Of a stretch of 7,609 bases of DNA, positions 5,863-7,609 are shown piece after piece. Origin of the DNA: Rubrobacter sp. (lineage in GTDB: Bacteria; Actinomycetota; Rubrobacteria; Rubrobacterales; Rubrobacteraceae). How positions within the stretch are numbered: the stretch's first letter is position 1; each line of letters begins with the position of its first letter. The position numbers and the translations under genes were made by a program. Below the pieces are notes generated by a model. It saw nothing but the letters and a program-made list of their open reading frames with translations. It had not been told where the DNA came from and made no database searches. The DNA lies in the NCBI GenBank assembly GCA_020253895.1, contig JADDKG010000040.1:1-7609 (forward strand), given 5' to 3'.

Positions 5863-5871
5863 GGGAACAGG
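5863..5871 (+). repeat. Second copy of GGGAACAGG half-site
   Basis: This nine-base direct repeat of 5784-5792 is located just before the AGGAGG ribosome site (5876-5881) of the DUF427 gene. The two copies are 79 nt apart, centre to centre, in a 122-nt gap. It could be a second binding half-site or a chance match. Confidence 0.3.
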
Positions 5872-5885
5872 CGAGAGGAGGCGAG

Positions 5886-6710
5886 ATGTCGCTGACCATA
5901 GGCACCGGCCCCTTCGGGCCGCAGGGCGGGACGTTCAACTTCGAGGTGAAGGCTCCCCGCGGACACGTACTGTACTTCGAAGACTCCCCCAAGCGGGTGC
6001 GGGTCGAGCTTGGCGGCGAGACGGTGGCCGACAGCCGCCGGATGAAGCTGCTGCACGAGACGGGCCTCCTCCCGGTCTACTACTTCCCCGAGGAGGACGT
6101 CCGGATGGAGCTTCTGGAGAGGACGGACCACACCACCCGCTGCCCCTTCAAGGGCGAGGCGGTCTACTGGACGGTCCGGGCCGGCGGCAGGACCGCGGAG
6201 AACGCCGCCTGGGCCTACCCCGAGCCGCTGGAGGATGCTCCGCCCCTGGGCGGCTACATCTCCTTCTACTGGGACCGGATGGACCGCTGGTTCGAGGAGG
6301 ACGAGGAGGTGGACGTCCACCCCAAAGACCCCTACCACCGGATAGACGCCCTCCCGAGCTCCCGGCACGTGAAGGTGAGCATCGGCGGCGAGACGGTCGC
6401 CGAAACGAGGCGGCCGGTGATCCTCTTCGAGACCGGCCTGCCCCCGCGCTACTACATCCCGCGCGAGGACGTGCGCGAGGATCTGCTCGTCAAGAGCGAG
6501 TCCTCCTCGGTCTGCCCGTACAAGGGGGTGGCCTCCTACTGGTCGGTCAGGGTCGGAGGAGAGACGGTGGAGGACGTCGTCTGGAGCTACCCGGAGCCGC
6601 GCCGGGACGCCCAGAGGGTGGGAGGGCTCCTCTGCTTCTTCAACGAGCGGGTGGACCTGGAGGTGGACGGCGAGAAGCAGGAGCGCCCCAAGACTCAGTG
6701 GTCCCGCTAG
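5886..6710 (+). CDS. Tandem DUF427 (beta-tent fold) protein
   Basis: This 274-residue protein holds two copies of the DUF427 domain, at about 37-140 and 161-264. Paired motifs are VRVELGGETVADSRR (38-52) and VKVSIGGETVAETRR (162-176), ETGL (58-61) and ETGL (182-185), CPFKGEAVYW (86-95) and CPYKGVASYW (210-219), WAYPEP (109-114) and WSYPEP (233-238). All pairs are offset by exactly 124 residues. DUF427 belongs to the beta-tent fold group and its biochemical role is unsettled. No signal peptide or membrane segment is visible, so it is probably cytoplasmic. ATG 5886 is preceded by AGGAGG at a short 4-nt spacing. Its stop codon is 3 nt from that of the converging luciferase-like gene, with no terminator between them. 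It is divergent from the DUF3616-like gene. Domain identity is solid; function is unknown. Confidence 0.9.
   Translation: MSLTIGTGPFGPQGGTFNFEVKAPRGHVLYFEDSPKRVRVELGGETVADSRRMKLLHETGLLPVYYFPEEDVRMELLERTDHTTRCPFKGEAVYWTVRAGGRTAENAAWAYPEPLEDAPPLGGYISFYWDRMDRWFEEDEEVDVHPKDPYHRIDALPSSRHVKVSIGGETVAETRRPVILFETGLPPRYYIPREDVREDLLVKSESSSVCPYKGVASYWSVRVGGETVEDVVWSYPEPRRDAQRVGGLLCFFNERVDLEVDGEKQERPKTQWSR
6012..6397 (+). repeat. Internal domain duplication with 372-nt period
   Basis: GGCGGCGAGACGGT occurs identically at 6012-6025 and 6384-6397, exactly 372 nt (124 codons) apart. It marks the same position in the two DUF427 domains. At protein level the alignment from residue 37 to 114 against 161 to 238 needs no gaps, which indicates duplication and fusion of an ancestral single domain. 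Confidence 0.8.
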
Positions 6711-6713
6711 GGG

Positions 6714-7609
6714 CTACAGCCGGGGCAGCACCTCAGAGGCCATCTCCTCCAGTCCCCCCAGGTCATCCGTCTCCAGCCACTGCAGCATCACCCGCTGCAC
6801 GCCCGCCTCCCCGAGAGCGCCGAGCCGCTCGACGAACTCCCCTGCGGTCCCCACGATGGCGCCCTGCGCCTCAAGCTCCTCTCGGGGGGTGCCCCCCAGC
6901 TTCTCCCGCACCCGGCCCTCCGTACGCCCGAAGACGGCGCGCACCATGAGCGTCCGGCGGACCTCCTCCGGCTTCCGACCAGCCTCCTTCACCAGTTCGT
7001 CCAGGCGCGCGCTTAGTTCGGCAAAGCCCTCCGGGCCCAGAAAGAGGCCGTTCCACTCGTCGGCGTAGCGGGCGGCGAGCGGGAGCGTCCGGCGCACCCC
7101 GTTGCCCCCGATGACTATCGGGATGCCGCCGGGCCGCGGCGGACGGGGCAGGAGAACGGCCCCCCGCAGCCGGTAGAACTCGCCCTCGAACGAGACCGGC
7201 TCCTCGCTGCGCAAGAGGCGGGTGACGACCTCCAGACCCTCCTCGAGGCGAGCGAACCGGCGATCCGTATCCAGCAGGTCGAAGCCGAAGGCCTCGTGCT
7301 CCCGCTCCTGCCAGCCCGCCCCCATCCCCAGCCGCAGCCTCCCCCCGGCCAGCCCGTCCACGGCGGCGGCCTGCCAGGCGGTGATCACCGGGTGGCGGAA
7401 CGAGACCGGCGTTACCAGCGGCCCGAACTCTATGCGCTCCGTGTTCTCCGCGAGCCACGCGAGCGAGATCCACAGCTCCAGGGCGTCCTTCACGGGGCCG
7501 GAGGGGTTCGTGAAGTGGTCCGAGCGGAAGAGCCCGGCATAGCCGCAGTCCTCCACGGTCCGCACGATCCGCTTCCAGCGCGGCCAGTCTATCCCGTCCT
7601 GGCCCTCGA
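6714..7609 (-). CDS. Luciferase-like (LLM class) F420-dependent oxidoreductase, N-terminus outside window
   Basis: The reading frame stays open to the right edge. Codons before the first internal GTG (7565) read EGQDGIDWPRWKRIV, which continues well into GYAGLFRSDHF, so the true start lies beyond 7609 and GTG 7565 is not the start. Recognisable parts are FRSDHF, IEFGPLVTPVSFRHP, and GRLRLGMGAGWQEREHEAFGF, the hallmark glycine-rich segment of bacterial-luciferase-like TIM-barrel enzymes. Further on come RFARLEEGLEVVTRLL, FEGEFYRL, and IPIVIGGNG, the family's phosphate/flavin-binding strand. Actinobacterial members typically use coenzyme F420 to reduce or oxidise small molecules, but FMN-dependent relatives exist and the cofactor cannot be settled here. 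The substrate is unknown. The C-terminus (EVLPRL) is complete, and the stop codon lies 3 nt from that of the converging DUF427 gene. Confidence 0.88.
   Translation of the reverse strand, partial: EGQDGIDWPRWKRIVRTVEDCGYAGLFRSDHFTNPSGPVKDALELWISLAWLAENTERIEFGPLVTPVSFRHPVITAWQAAAVDGLAGGRLRLGMGAGWQEREHEAFGFDLLDTDRRFARLEEGLEVVTRLLRSEEPVSFEGEFYRLRGAVLLPRPPRPGGIPIVIGGNGVRRTLPLAARYADEWNGLFLGPEGFAELSARLDELVKEAGRKPEEVRRTLMVRAVFGRTEGRVREKLGGTPREELEAQGAIVGTAGEFVERLGALGEAGVQRVMLQWLETDDLGGLEEMASEVLPRL

Noticed and set aside
5489..6949. Plus-strand open frame of 486 codons across the DUF427 gene
   Set aside because: It is out of frame with the DUF427 gene and spans three real genes. Its composition is dominated by R, G, P and A, and it has no ribosome site.
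1..7609. CRISPR array, tRNA, rRNA, insertion sequence or prophage genes
   Set aside because: No regularly spaced repeats, cloverleaf, rRNA segment, transposase or terminal inverted repeats were seen. Base and codon style is uniform across the window.

Overview
The window is very GC-rich. It uses GTG and TTG starts freely, its genes overlap by 4 nt, and one gene looks like an F420-type luciferase-like oxidoreductase. This points to a high-GC actinobacterium. A deep-branching thermophilic lineage such as Rubrobacter would fit, but that is an inference from style and gene content, not a verified identification. No mobile element, CRISPR array, tRNA or rRNA was found.

Layout. At the left edge (1-62, minus) is the N-terminus of a CspA-type cold-shock protein. 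Upstream of it (95-141) is a strong intrinsic terminator reading in the same direction. Next comes a minus-strand cluster of three genes joined by 4-nt overlaps, transcribed in the order phospholipid N-methyltransferase-like gene (2004-1417), phosphatidylserine decarboxylase (1420-785), phosphatidylserine synthase (788-231). Together the products could convert CDP-diacylglycerol plus serine to PS, then PE, then N-methylated PE or phosphatidylcholine. A short AT-rich intergenic region separates this operon from a divergent FAD-dependent oxidoreductase (2139-3476, plus).

A second minus-strand pair follows: a DUF3616-like predicted beta-propeller protein (5763-4672) and, 22 nt downstream, a membrane-anchored or secreted alpha/beta hydrolase (4649-3261). 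The hydrolase frame runs 216 nt into the convergent FAD gene, so its last ~71 codons are antisense to the FAD gene's 3' end. Divergent from this pair is a tandem DUF427 protein (5886-6710, plus) with a regular internal repeat. It converges, with 3 nt between stop codons, on a luciferase-like F420-dependent oxidoreductase (6714 to the right edge, minus), whose first codons lie outside the window.

Main points of interest are the compact PS/PE/PC operon, the intrinsic terminator in the only space where the csp leader can lie, the long antisense overlap, the 124-residue and 57-residue periodicities in the DUF427 protein, and paired repeat elements in the 5764-5885 intergenic region. I did not find convincing evidence of a wholly new biological system. 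Apart from the edges there is no gene-free stretch over 300 nt; the gaps (63-230, 2005-2138, 5764-5885) are described individually.
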